From the NCBI RefSeq assembly GCF_001552375.1, contig NZ_BCRB01000027.1, forward strand, positions 1 to 42,210: a DNA stretch of 42,210 bases. Reading direction: 5' to 3'. The first letter of the stretch is position 1. Every line of letters begins with the position of its first letter. Positions 9,534-16,386 of the stretch are shown in pieces. Origin of the DNA: Cellulomonas iranensis NBRC 101100 = JCM 18110 (GTDB lineage: Bacteria; Actinomycetota; Actinomycetes; Actinomycetales; Cellulomonadaceae). Position numbers and translations under genes: made by a program. The notes beneath the pieces were generated by a model. The model ran no database searches. It worked only from the letters and a program-made list of their open reading frames with translations, and had not been told where the DNA came from.

Positions 9534-11519
9534 TCACTCCCACGTCGCCGGGTACAGCGTCGGAGCGGCCCCCGAGGGCGCGATCCCCAGCTGCTGCAGC
9601 GCGTATCCCGTGACGTCCGCGAACACGGGCGCGGCGACCGTGCCGCCGTACGTCGACGTGCGGGGGTTGTGCAGGATGACCGCCGTCACGATCTGCGGGT
9701 CGTCGGCCGGGGCGACCCCGATGAACGACGACGTGTAGCCGCTCGGGTTGAAGCGCTGCGCGGTGCCGGTCTTGCCGGCGACGCGGTAGCCCGGGATGGC
9801 CGCGTTGGTGCCCGTGCCGTCGTCGACGACGCTCTCCATCATCGACAGCACGCTCGCGGCGGTCTGCTCGGAGACGACGCGCGTGGCCTCGGGGGCGTCC
9901 TTCGCGACGTAGGTGCCGTCGGCGTCGGTGTACCCCGCGACCATGTGCGGCGCCACGCGCACGCCACCGTTGGCGATCGTCGCGAAGACGCTCGCGGCCT
10001 GCAGGGCGTTGACCGACACGGCCTGCCCGAACATGACGGCGTACTCGTCGCGGCCCTGCCACTTGTCGGGCGTGCGCAGGCTGCCCGGCGTCTCGCCGGG
10101 CATCTCGATCCCGGTGCGCTGCCCGAACCCGAACTTGGCCATGTAGTCGTACCGCTGCTGCTTCGTGAGCCGCTGGCCGAACTCGACCGTGCCGACGTTG
10201 GAGGACTCCGCGAAGATCCCCGTGGCCGTGAGCTTGAGCACGGGGTGGTCGTGCGAGTCCTTGATCGTCTCGCCCTGGGGGGTCTGCCACCGGTCCGCGA
10301 CCTGGAACCGCTCGGTCGGCTGCACGACGCCCTCCTCGAGCGCCGCCGCCATGGTCACGACCTTGCTCGTGGAGCCGGGCTCGAACGCGTCGGACACGCT
10401 GCGTGACAGCGCGTCAGCCGCGGCGTCGCCCGGTGCGTTCGGGTCGAACGCCGTGGAGTCGGCGAGCGCGAGCACGCGCCCGTCCTTCGTCATCACGACG
10501 ACGGTCCCGGTCTCGGCACCGGTCGCCGCGACCTGGTTGCGCAGCGCCTCCTCGGCCTTCCACTGCAGGTCGAGGTCGAGCGTGAGCCGCACCGACCGGC
10601 CGTCGCGCGCGGGGGTCTGCTCGCCGGCACCGCCGGGCAGGGGCTGCCCGCCGCGCCCGCGCTCGTAGCTCTCCTGGCCGGCGGTGCCCTGCAGCTCGCC
10701 GTCCAGCGCGTACTCGAGCCCCTGCAGCCCGACGCCCTCGGAGTTGACGAAGCCGACGATGTTGCCGCCCACCGCGCCCTTCGGGTACACGCGGTCCGCG
10801 ACGCGCTCGACCACGATGCCGTCGAGCCGCAGGGCCCGGATCTCGCGTGCGACCTCGGGGAGCACGTCCTTGGCGACGACGACGTAGCCGCGGTCCCCCA
10901 CGAGCCGCCCGCCGAGCTCGGCCGGGCTCGTGCCGAGCAGCGGCGCGAGCTGCGACGCGACGCCCGCGGCCCCGCTCAGCGCGTCGGCCGACCCGCGCCC
11001 CTTGTACGCCGCGACCTGGTTCTGGTTGACGACGACGCGGTACCGCTCGACGGACGACGCGAGCACGACGCCGTCGGCGTCCGTGATCTCGCCGCGCGCG
11101 CCCAGCGTGGAGACCTGCGTCATGCGCGCCGCGCGCGCCTGCGCCGCGATCTCGGGACCGGCGACGCCCTGCACGTAGACCAGCCGGCCGACGAACACCG
11201 ACAGCACGAGCGCGAGCGTGACCACCAGCGCGACCATGCGCCCGCGCGACGCCACGACGGTGCGCGGCGCGGCGTCGCCCGCGGGCAGGCGTCCGCCCGC
11301 GCGGACGGCGCCCGTCACCGGGCGCGCGGCGACGCGGTCACGCGTCGGGCCGCCCGTGCCGGGCCGACGACGCGGGACGGTGCCCGTGCGCTCGCTCACG
11401 CGGCCCACGGTGCCACGCGACGCGCGACGATCCGCTGCGGCGCGCGGGGCGGCTGCCCCCGAGCGCGCGTGCGGCGCGCGACGCACCCGCGACGCGCCGC
11501 CGGGCGCCTGGGCGCTCAT
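9534..11519 (-). CDS. ftsI: FtsI (PBP3-type), septal class B penicillin-binding protein
   Basis: This 661-residue septal transpeptidase is the partner of FtsW. A basic, Pro/Ala/Arg-rich cytoplasmic tail of about 94 residues comes first, then one membrane anchor at about 95-117. The PBP dimerisation domain spans about 130-300 (RGEITDADGVVLASS at 142-156), then the transpeptidase domain. Active-site motifs are intact: S383-T-S-K386, S439-S-N441 and K583-T-G585. The C-terminal region ends shortly after the catalytic domain and I see no PASTA repeats. ATG 11519 gives an ATGA overlap with the ftsL-like stop, which supports this start despite the long tail. The upstream continuation of the frame across ftsL and rsmH is out-of-frame shadow. 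Confidence 0.95.
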   Translation of the reverse strand: MSAQAPGGASRVRRAPHARSGAAAPRAAADRRASRGTVGRVSERTGTVPRRRPGTGGPTRDRVAARPVTGAVRAGGRLPAGDAAPRTVVASRGRMVALVVTLALVLSVFVGRLVYVQGVAGPEIAAQARAARMTQVSTLGARGEITDADGVVLASSVERYRVVVNQNQVAAYKGRGSADALSGAAGVASQLAPLLGTSPAELGGRLVGDRGYVVVAKDVLPEVAREIRALRLDGIVVERVADRVYPKGAVGGNIVGFVNSEGVGLQGLEYALDGELQGTAGQESYERGRGGQPLPGGAGEQTPARDGRSVRLTLDLDLQWKAEEALRNQVAATGAETGTVVVMTKDGRVLALADSTAFDPNAPGDAAADALSRSVSDAFEPGSTSKVVTMAAALEEGVVQPTERFQVADRWQTPQGETIKDSHDHPVLKLTATGIFAESSNVGTVEFGQRLTKQQRYDYMAKFGFGQRTGIEMPGETPGSLRTPDKWQGRDEYAVMFGQAVSVNALQAASVFATIANGGVRVAPHMVAGYTDADGTYVAKDAPEATRVVSEQTAASVLSMMESVVDDGTGTNAAIPGYRVAGKTGTAQRFNPSGYTSSFIGVAPADDPQIVTAVILHNPRTSTYGGTVAAPVFADVTGYALQQLGIAPSGAAPTLYPATWE

Positions 11520-11935
11520 CCGGCCGCGGGGGCGGGGGCTCCCTGGACGCTGCCGTCCGCGAGCCGCAGCCACCCCGTGCCGTTGGCCTCCACCATGCCG
11601 AGCGCGCGCGCCGCCTCGGCGAGCTGCGTCGGCGACGACTTCGCGTCGAGCTGCGCGACGAGATCCATGCGGTCCTGCCGCAGCCGCCCGAGCTCGTTGG
11701 ACAGCTCGTACCGCTCGAACGCGAGCGACGCGACCTGCGTGTTGAGCAGCAGGGCGGCGAGCAGCGCACCGCCCAGCACGGCCATGCAGGCGAGCACGAA
11801 CGGCACGCGGGACCGGGACTGCGCGGGCGCGCGGACGACGCGCAGCCGCGGGCGGGGCGCCGGGGCCGGGCGTGCCGGCTGCGGGTAGGCCCGCGCGGAA
11901 CCGGTGCGGGCGGCGGCCAGGGGCAGGGCGCTCAT
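11516..11935 (-). CDS. FtsL-like bitopic division protein
   Basis: This 139-residue protein has a basic, proline-rich cytoplasmic tail (1-43), one transmembrane segment (about 44-66), then an extracellular helix with heptad-like Leu spacing ([23 protein letters not shown], about 74-96, written here as two overlapping ideas: a short coiled coil) and a closing ALGM motif at 111-114. This is the build of FtsL/DivIC proteins, which hold FtsQ and FtsB together and activate FtsW-FtsI. Sequence identity in this family is always low, so the call rests on topology and on its place between rsmH and ftsI. It overlaps both neighbours by ATGA. Confidence 0.85.
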   Translation of the reverse strand: MSALPLAAARTGSARAYPQPARPAPAPRPRLRVVRAPAQSRSRVPFVLACMAVLGGALLAALLLNTQVASLAFERYELSNELGRLRQDRMDLVAQLDAKSSPTQLAEAARALGMVEANGTGWLRLADGSVQGAPAPAAG

Positions 11936-12930
11936 GCGGCTCTCCTCGGGGTGCGCAGGTGGTCGGGGGTGGGACGCAGCCGCTCGGCGGCTCGCAGGCG
12001 GACGGACTGCGCGCGCGGGTTGCGCGCGAGCTCGTCGAGGTCGGCCTCCTCGGCGCCCCGGGTGAGGAGCCGCAGGTAGGGCGCGTGCGTCGCGGGCTCG
12101 ACGGGGAGGTCGGGCGGTGCGCTCGACGTCGCACCCGCGGCGAGCGTGCGCTTGACGAGGCGGTCCTCGAGCGACTGGTACGACTCGACGACGATCCGCC
12201 CGCCGACCGCGAGCGCCTCGACCGACGCGGGCAGCGCGCGCTCGAGGGCCGCCAGCTCGCCGTTGACCTCGATACGCAGCGCCTGGAACGTGCGCTTGGC
12301 GGGGTGGCCGCCCGTGCGCCGGGTGGCCGCCGGCACGCCCGCGCGGACGACGTCGACCAGCTCCGAGGTCCGCGTGAGCGGCCGCTGCTCGCGACGCCGC
12401 ACGACGCCGCGCGCGATCCGCGCGGCGAAGCGCTCCTCGCCGTACTCGCGCAGCACCCGGGCGATCGCCCGCTCGTCGTAGGTGTTGAGGACGTCGGCCG
12501 CGGTCGGGCCGGTGGTCGGGTCCATGCGCATGTCGAGCGGTGCGTCGTGCGCGTACGCGAAGCCGCGCTCGACCTCGTCGAGCTGCAGCGACGACACACC
12601 CAGGTCCATGAGGACGCCCTGGACCGCCGGGATGCCGAGGTCGTCGAGGACGTCGCGGATCTCGTCGTACACGGCGTGCACGCCCGTGAACCGGTCACCG
12701 AACGGCGCGAGCCGCGCCGAGGCCAGCGCGAGCGCCTGCGGGTCGCGGTCGATCCCGACGACGCGCACGTGGTCGAACGCGCGCAGCACGCCTTCGGTGT
12801 GCCCGCCCATGCCGAGCGTCGAGTCGACCATCACGGCACCGGGGGCGGCGAGCGCGGGCGCGAGCAGGTCGAGGCACCGCTGCAGGAGCACCGGCGTGTG
12901 CCGGGTCGCGGCGTCGTGCTGCTCGTCCAT
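11932..12930 (-). CDS. rsmH: RsmH (MraW), 16S rRNA m4C1402 methyltransferase
   Basis: SAM-dependent methyltransferase of 332 residues that modifies N4 of C1402 in the ribosomal P site. The N-terminus has [13 protein letters not shown] (11-23), the SAM-binding loop is [12 protein letters not shown] (36-47), then [18 protein letters not shown] and PLDMRMD, and [17 protein letters not shown] near the C-terminus; all are family signatures. The ATG at 12930 is preceded by GGGAGGG, a strong ribosome binding site 4-6 nt away. It is the second gene of the dcw operon, separated from mraZ by 230 bp that contain a hairpin. The 3' end overlaps the ftsL-like gene by ATGA. Confidence 0.97.
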   Translation of the reverse strand: MDEQHDAATRHTPVLLQRCLDLLAPALAAPGAVMVDSTLGMGGHTEGVLRAFDHVRVVGIDRDPQALALASARLAPFGDRFTGVHAVYDEIRDVLDDLGIPAVQGVLMDLGVSSLQLDEVERGFAYAHDAPLDMRMDPTTGPTAADVLNTYDERAIARVLREYGEERFAARIARGVVRRREQRPLTRTSELVDVVRAGVPAATRRTGGHPAKRTFQALRIEVNGELAALERALPASVEALAVGGRIVVESYQSLEDRLVKRTLAAGATSSAPPDLPVEPATHAPYLRLLTRGAEEADLDELARNPRAQSVRLRAAERLRPTPDHLRTPRRAA

Positions 12931-13024
12931 CTGCCCTCCCCTGCTGGTCTCGCCGCGGCCGTCCGCTCGTGCGGGTCGCGGTGCGTGCGGTGCTCGGTGT
13001 GGTGGTGCCGGTCGTGCCCGTGGA

Positions 13025-13054
13025 TGGCCGGACGGTCCCTCCTCCGTCCGGCCA
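13025..13054 (-). promoter_or_regulatory. hairpin in the mraZ-rsmH spacer with SD-like loop
   Basis: Perfect 11-bp inverted repeat (TGGCCGGACGG and its complement) around an 8-nt loop, in the 230-bp gap between mraZ and rsmH. Read on the coding (minus) strand the loop is AGGAGGGA, a consensus Shine-Dalgarno sequence, but no plausible start follows it. With no T-run it could be an attenuator, a processing site or a partial terminator that lowers expression of the cluster below mraZ. The remainder of the gap shows no gene. Confidence 0.55.
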
Positions 13055-13160
13055 GATCCCCCACCGACCCTCTGGCGCCGGGGAAGTGGCGTCAGAGCGG
13101 ACGGGAGGAGGTCTCGTCGGGCGGAGCGGTCGTCGGGCGGTCTCGGGCGGGTGCTGCTCG

Positions 13161-13634
13161 TCAGAAGGGGCCGTTCGGGAAGACCTCCTCGGTGGTGTCG
13201 GCGTACCCGGCCTCCTGCTCCGCCAGGTACGTCTCCCAGGCCTGGAGGTCCCAGATCTCGACGCGGGTGCCGGTGCCGATCACGGCCACGTCCCGGTCGA
13301 GCCCGGCGTAGGTCCGGAGCATCGGCGGGATCGAGATGCGCCCCTGCTTGTCGGGCTGCTCGTCGCTCGCACCGGACAGGAAGACGCGCAAGTAGTCGCG
13401 GGCCTGCTTGCTCGTGACGGGCGCGGTGCGCAGCTGGTCGTGCATCCGACGGAACTCGTCCATCGGGAGCACGAAGAGGCAGCGCTCCTGCCCGCGCGTC
13501 ATCACGAGCCCACCGGCGAGCTGGGGCCGGAACTTCGCCGGGAGGATGAGCCGCCCCTTGTCGTCCAGGCGCGGCGTGTACGTCCCGAGGAAGGGCGCGA
13601 AGGAGCCGAAGGCGCCGGACGACTCATACGACAC
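13161..13634 (-). CDS. mraZ: MraZ, transcriptional regulator of the dcw cluster
   Basis: DNA-binding protein of 157 residues with two SpoVT-AbrB-like (MraZ) folds. The first is [22 protein letters not shown] (starting near residue 15, conserved DKGR) and the second centres on [21 protein letters not shown]. In characterised bacteria MraZ binds direct repeats in front of its own gene as an oligomer and usually represses the dcw operon. Most homologues start directly at MFLGT; here about 14 residues ([14 protein letters not shown]) precede it. The GTG at 13634 is supported by GGGAGGGGA upstream, whereas no start codon is present at the FLGT position. It is first in the dcw cluster and lies about 100 bp downstream of four phased GTGGAG-type repeats. 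Confidence 0.95.
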   Translation of the reverse strand: MSYESSGAFGSFAPFLGTYTPRLDDKGRLILPAKFRPQLAGGLVMTRGQERCLFVLPMDEFRRMHDQLRTAPVTSKQARDYLRVFLSGASDEQPDKQGRISIPPMLRTYAGLDRDVAVIGTGTRVEIWDLQAWETYLAEQEAGYADTTEEVFPNGPF

Positions 13635-13734
13635 CTCACTCCCCTCCCGTGCGCCCCGACCGGTCGACCACCCCGGCGCGAGGGCCTCACCGACCCTCGC
13701 TCCGCAGCGGTGCGGACCAGCTTCCCCCAGCCCT

Positions 13735-13770
13735 CACCACGTGCCTCCACGGTACTCCACTTCCCTCCAC
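13735..13770 (-). promoter_or_regulatory. MraZ-box array (four 10-bp-phased repeats) in front of mraZ
   Basis: On the minus strand, GTGGAG begins at 13770, 13760 and 13750 and a fourth, GTGGTG, at 13740: exact 10-bp phasing, i.e. TGGAG units separated by 5 bp. This is the geometry known for MraZ operators (TGGGN repeats with 5-bp spacers in E. coli). A TANNNT hexamer (TACCGT, 13749-13754) sits inside the array and could be the mraZ -10, so bound MraZ would cover the promoter. The -35 is not recognisable. Confidence 0.75.
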
Positions 13771-13790
13771 CCGCATCTTTTGAATGCGGG
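13770..13790. promoter_or_regulatory. perfect dyad abutting the MraZ boxes
   Basis: Two 7-bp arms, CCCGCAT (13770-13776) and ATGCGGG (13784-13790), flank a 7-bp A/T-rich centre (CTTTTGA). The dyad shares its edge base with the first MraZ box. It is AT-rich in the middle, unlike the surroundings. It could be an operator for another regulator of the dcw promoter or a structural element; it has no terminator-like T-run on either side. Confidence 0.5.
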
Positions 13791-13830
13791 AAGTTCACCC
13801 GTTCGATCCGCGTTCACGCAGGTCAGACAC

Positions 13831-14005
13831 GTGGAGCGAAGTGGAGGGCCCGGACGCGCCCGGTGGCGCCGCGGTGCGTCGCGCGCGGTCGGGACGCCGG
13901 ACGAACCGGGGCCAACCCCGGCAATACGACCCCGCCACGGGCGCTCGGACGCCACCGGCGCCCCCCTGCGGCCCCGGCGCGGCACCCGGGTGGGGCGATG
14001 TGGAG
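13831..14005 (+). promoter_or_regulatory. two further MraZ-box-like pairs facing the moxR operon
   Basis: On the plus strand GTGGAG occurs at 13831-13836 and 13841-13846, and GTGGGG / GTGGAG at 13990-13995 and 14000-14005, each pair with the same 10-bp phase as the array facing mraZ. The rest of the 497-bp region 13635-14131 holds no convincing gene. A TACGCT hexamer at 14097-14102 could be the -10 of the moxR operon, giving a leader of roughly 23 nt before ATG 14132. Confidence 0.55.
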
Positions 14006-14131
14006 GGACGCGGGCCGCACGGCCGCGCACGACGCGGGCGACCACGGACGGACGACCCCGGGCGACGAAGGCCACCCGCGGCGCGCGCGCCATGCGTACG
14101 CTCGTCCCAGTCCGCCGAGGGAGCCGTACAC

Positions 14132-15130
14132 ATGTCGACACCGCCGACCCCGGACGAGCTCGCCGCGCTCGTCGCCGTCACCACCCGCCTGCGCGCGAAC
14201 GTCGAGTCCGTCGTGACCGGCCGTCCCGAGCTCGTGCGCACGTCGCTCGCCGTCCTGCTGGCCGAGGGCCACCTGCTGCTCGAGGACGTGCCCGGCGTCG
14301 GCAAGACGACGCTCGCCAAGGCGATCGCGCGCAGCATCGACGCCTCGGTGGGGCGGATCCAGTTCACGCCGGACCTGCTGCCGAGCGACCTCACGGGCGT
14401 CAACATCTTCCGGGCGCAGACCCACGAGTTCGAGTTCCGGCCCGGGCCCGTCTTCGCGCACGTGGTCATCGGGGACGAGATCAACCGCGCGTCGCCGAAG
14501 ACGCAGTCCGCGCTGCTCGAGTGCATGCAGGAGGCGCAGGCCACGGTCGACGGCCGCTCCTACCCCCTGCCCCGCCCGTTCCTCGTCGTCGCGACGCAGA
14601 ACCCGGTCGAGATGGAGGGCACGTACCCGCTCCCCGAGGCGCAGCGCGACCGGTTCATGGCACGACTCACCGTCGGCTACCCGAGCGTCGAGGCGGAGCT
14701 CGACATGCTCGACGCGCAGGAGACCGCGGACCCGCTCGCGCGGCTGCGACCCGTCACCGACGCGGCCGAGGTCCAGCGCTGCGTCGACGTCGCGCGCCGG
14801 CTCTACGCGGCACCCGCCGTCAAGCGCTACGTGGTCGACCTCGTGACCGCGACGCGCGAGGACCCGGGCCTGCGGCTCGGCGCGTCGCCGCGCGCCGCGA
14901 TCCAGCTGCTGCGGGCGTCGAAGTCGCTCGCCGCGATGGCGGGACGCGACCACGTGCTGCCCGACGACGTGCAGGAGCTCGCGGTCGCGGTGCTCGCGCA
15001 CCGCCTGCTCCCGAGCACCGAGGCGCGGCTGTCCGGACGCACGACGCAGGACGTGGTCGCCGCCGTCGTCGCCCGCACGCCGCTGCCGGTCGCCACGACC
15101 GCCGCACCCGCCCGGCAGACCGCGGGCTGA
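14132..15130 (+). CDS. MoxR-family AAA+ ATPase
   Basis: Cytoplasmic AAA+ protein of 332 residues. Walker A is GVGKTT (55-60), Walker B is VVIGDEINRA (111-120), with sensor 1 in ATQNP and the MoxR signature QFTPDLLPSDLTG (77-89). The C-terminal lid carries LGASPRAAIQLL. MoxR ATPases act as chaperones that mature or insert partner proteins, often those with VWA or DUF58 domains, which is what the next gene encodes. ATG 14132 has GAGGGAG 8 nt upstream. The stop TGA shares its A with the next start (TGATG). It is divergent from mraZ across a shared control region. Confidence 0.93.
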   Translation: MSTPPTPDELAALVAVTTRLRANVESVVTGRPELVRTSLAVLLAEGHLLLEDVPGVGKTTLAKAIARSIDASVGRIQFTPDLLPSDLTGVNIFRAQTHEFEFRPGPVFAHVVIGDEINRASPKTQSALLECMQEAQATVDGRSYPLPRPFLVVATQNPVEMEGTYPLPEAQRDRFMARLTVGYPSVEAELDMLDAQETADPLARLRPVTDAAEVQRCVDVARRLYAAPAVKRYVVDLVTATREDPGLRLGASPRAAIQLLRASKSLAAMAGRDHVLPDDVQELAVAVLAHRLLPSTEARLSGRTTQDVVAAVVARTPLPVATTAAPARQTAG

Positions 15131-16386
15131 TGCGTCAGCGTCCGACCGCCCGGGGCTGGGCGCTCGCCGCGGCGGGTCTCGTCGCGCTGCAGGTCGGGAT
15201 CGGCCTCGGCTCGCTCGACCTCGTCCGGATCGGCGTCCTGCTGCTGGCCCTGCCCGTGGTCGCGCTCGCGGTCGCGGTCGCGGTCGACGCGGCCCGCGGA
15301 CGACGGGGACTCGCCGTCCGGCGGTCCGTGCTGCCGGACCCGGTGCACGCGGGTGAGGAGTCCCAGGTGGAGGTCGAGGTCCGCGCCACCGACCGCGCGG
15401 GCCGCGCACGCCTCGCGGGTCTGCGGTTCTCGGAGCAGGCGGCGGTCGAGCTCTCGGGCGGTCGGGCCCTGCGCGCGCGCGTCGTGCGCCGGCCGGAGAC
15501 GGCCAGCGTCCGCTACACCGTGCGCGCCGGCCGGCGGGGTCGTTGGCCGCTGGGGCCGCTGGTCGTGACGCGCGTCGACACCTTCGGCGTCGTGCGCTCG
15601 CGCGCGACCCTCGGCGACGAGACCCAGGTGGCCGTGTGGCCCGCCGTCGCGGCCCTCCCCGCCCCCTCCGACGTCCTGGTGGGCGAGCCCGACCGCGTCG
15701 CGCTCGGTGCGCGCACCCCGTCGACCGACGACGCCCACCTGCGCGACTACCGCGAGGGCGACGACCTGCGCCGCGTGCACTGGCGCTCGAGCGCACGCCG
15801 CGGCTCGCTGCTGGTGCGCTCGGACGAGCGTGCCGGGCTGCGCCCGGTGACCGTGCTGCTCGACCTGCCCGTGCGCGCGAGCGCGGCCGAGTGGACGATC
15901 TCGCTGACCGCGTCGATGGCGCTCGCGATGCTCGACGCCGGGCACCCCGTGCGCCTGGCGGGTGCCGGCGTCGCACCGGGCGGGGGGTCGGGCGCGTCGC
16001 CGTTCGTCCACGCCCGCAGCGGCCCGGAGTCGCGCGCGGCGCTGCTCGACCTGACGATCGACCTCGAGCCGGCCCGGTCGGCGCCCGAGGGTGAGGCCGC
16101 GCTCGTCGACGCGGTCCGCGTCCTGGGCACCAGCCAGACGGGCGGCGAGATCGTGCTCGCGGCCCTCGGACCGTTGACCCCGGGGGCTCGGGCCGGCCTC
16201 GCGCACCTCGGTGACGCCGCGCAGGCGTGGGCGGTCGTCCGCGAGGACGGCCGGACCTCCGGCGACGCACGCGACGCGCACGCCACGGTGCTGGCGCTGC
16301 GCCGAGCGGGATGGCGCGCCGTGCAGGTCACCACGGGCACGGACCTGCAGACCTGCTGGCTCGAGCTGCTGGGGGGCGCACGATGA
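15130..16386 (+). CDS. DUF58 domain membrane protein
   Basis: This 418-residue protein has two N-terminal transmembrane helices (about 10-30 and 33-53), a beta-rich middle and the DUF58 core with REGDDLRRVHWRSSARRGSLLVRSDE, the family signature. The VWA-like C-terminal part follows. DUF58 proteins pair with MoxR ATPases and with transglutaminase-fold membrane proteins; the exact molecular job is not established. Here the order moxR, DUF58, transglutaminase is the standard three-gene unit. Its start overlaps the moxR stop by 1 nt and its end overlaps the next gene by ATGA, so all three are likely made together. Confidence 0.9.
   Translation: MRQRPTARGWALAAAGLVALQVGIGLGSLDLVRIGVLLLALPVVALAVAVAVDAARGRRGLAVRRSVLPDPVHAGEESQVEVEVRATDRAGRARLAGLRFSEQAAVELSGGRALRARVVRRPETASVRYTVRAGRRGRWPLGPLVVTRVDTFGVVRSRATLGDETQVAVWPAVAALPAPSDVLVGEPDRVALGARTPSTDDAHLRDYREGDDLRRVHWRSSARRGSLLVRSDERAGLRPVTVLLDLPVRASAAEWTISLTASMALAMLDAGHPVRLAGAGVAPGGGSGASPFVHARSGPESRAALLDLTIDLEPARSAPEGEAALVDAVRVLGTSQTGGEIVLAALGPLTPGARAGLAHLGDAAQAWAVVREDGRTSGDARDAHATVLALRRAGWRAVQVTTGTDLQTCWLELLGGAR

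Noticed and set aside
12831..13064. Small minus-strand frame reading through the mraZ-rsmH hairpin
   Set aside because: Arg/His-rich, overlaps the rsmH start in another frame, no start fits the AGGAGG loop.
13784..14131. In-frame upstream extension of MoxR to 13784
   Set aside because: Would run through the MraZ-like boxes; Arg/Pro-rich and not related to the AAA+ family; ATG 14132 has a good ribosome binding site.
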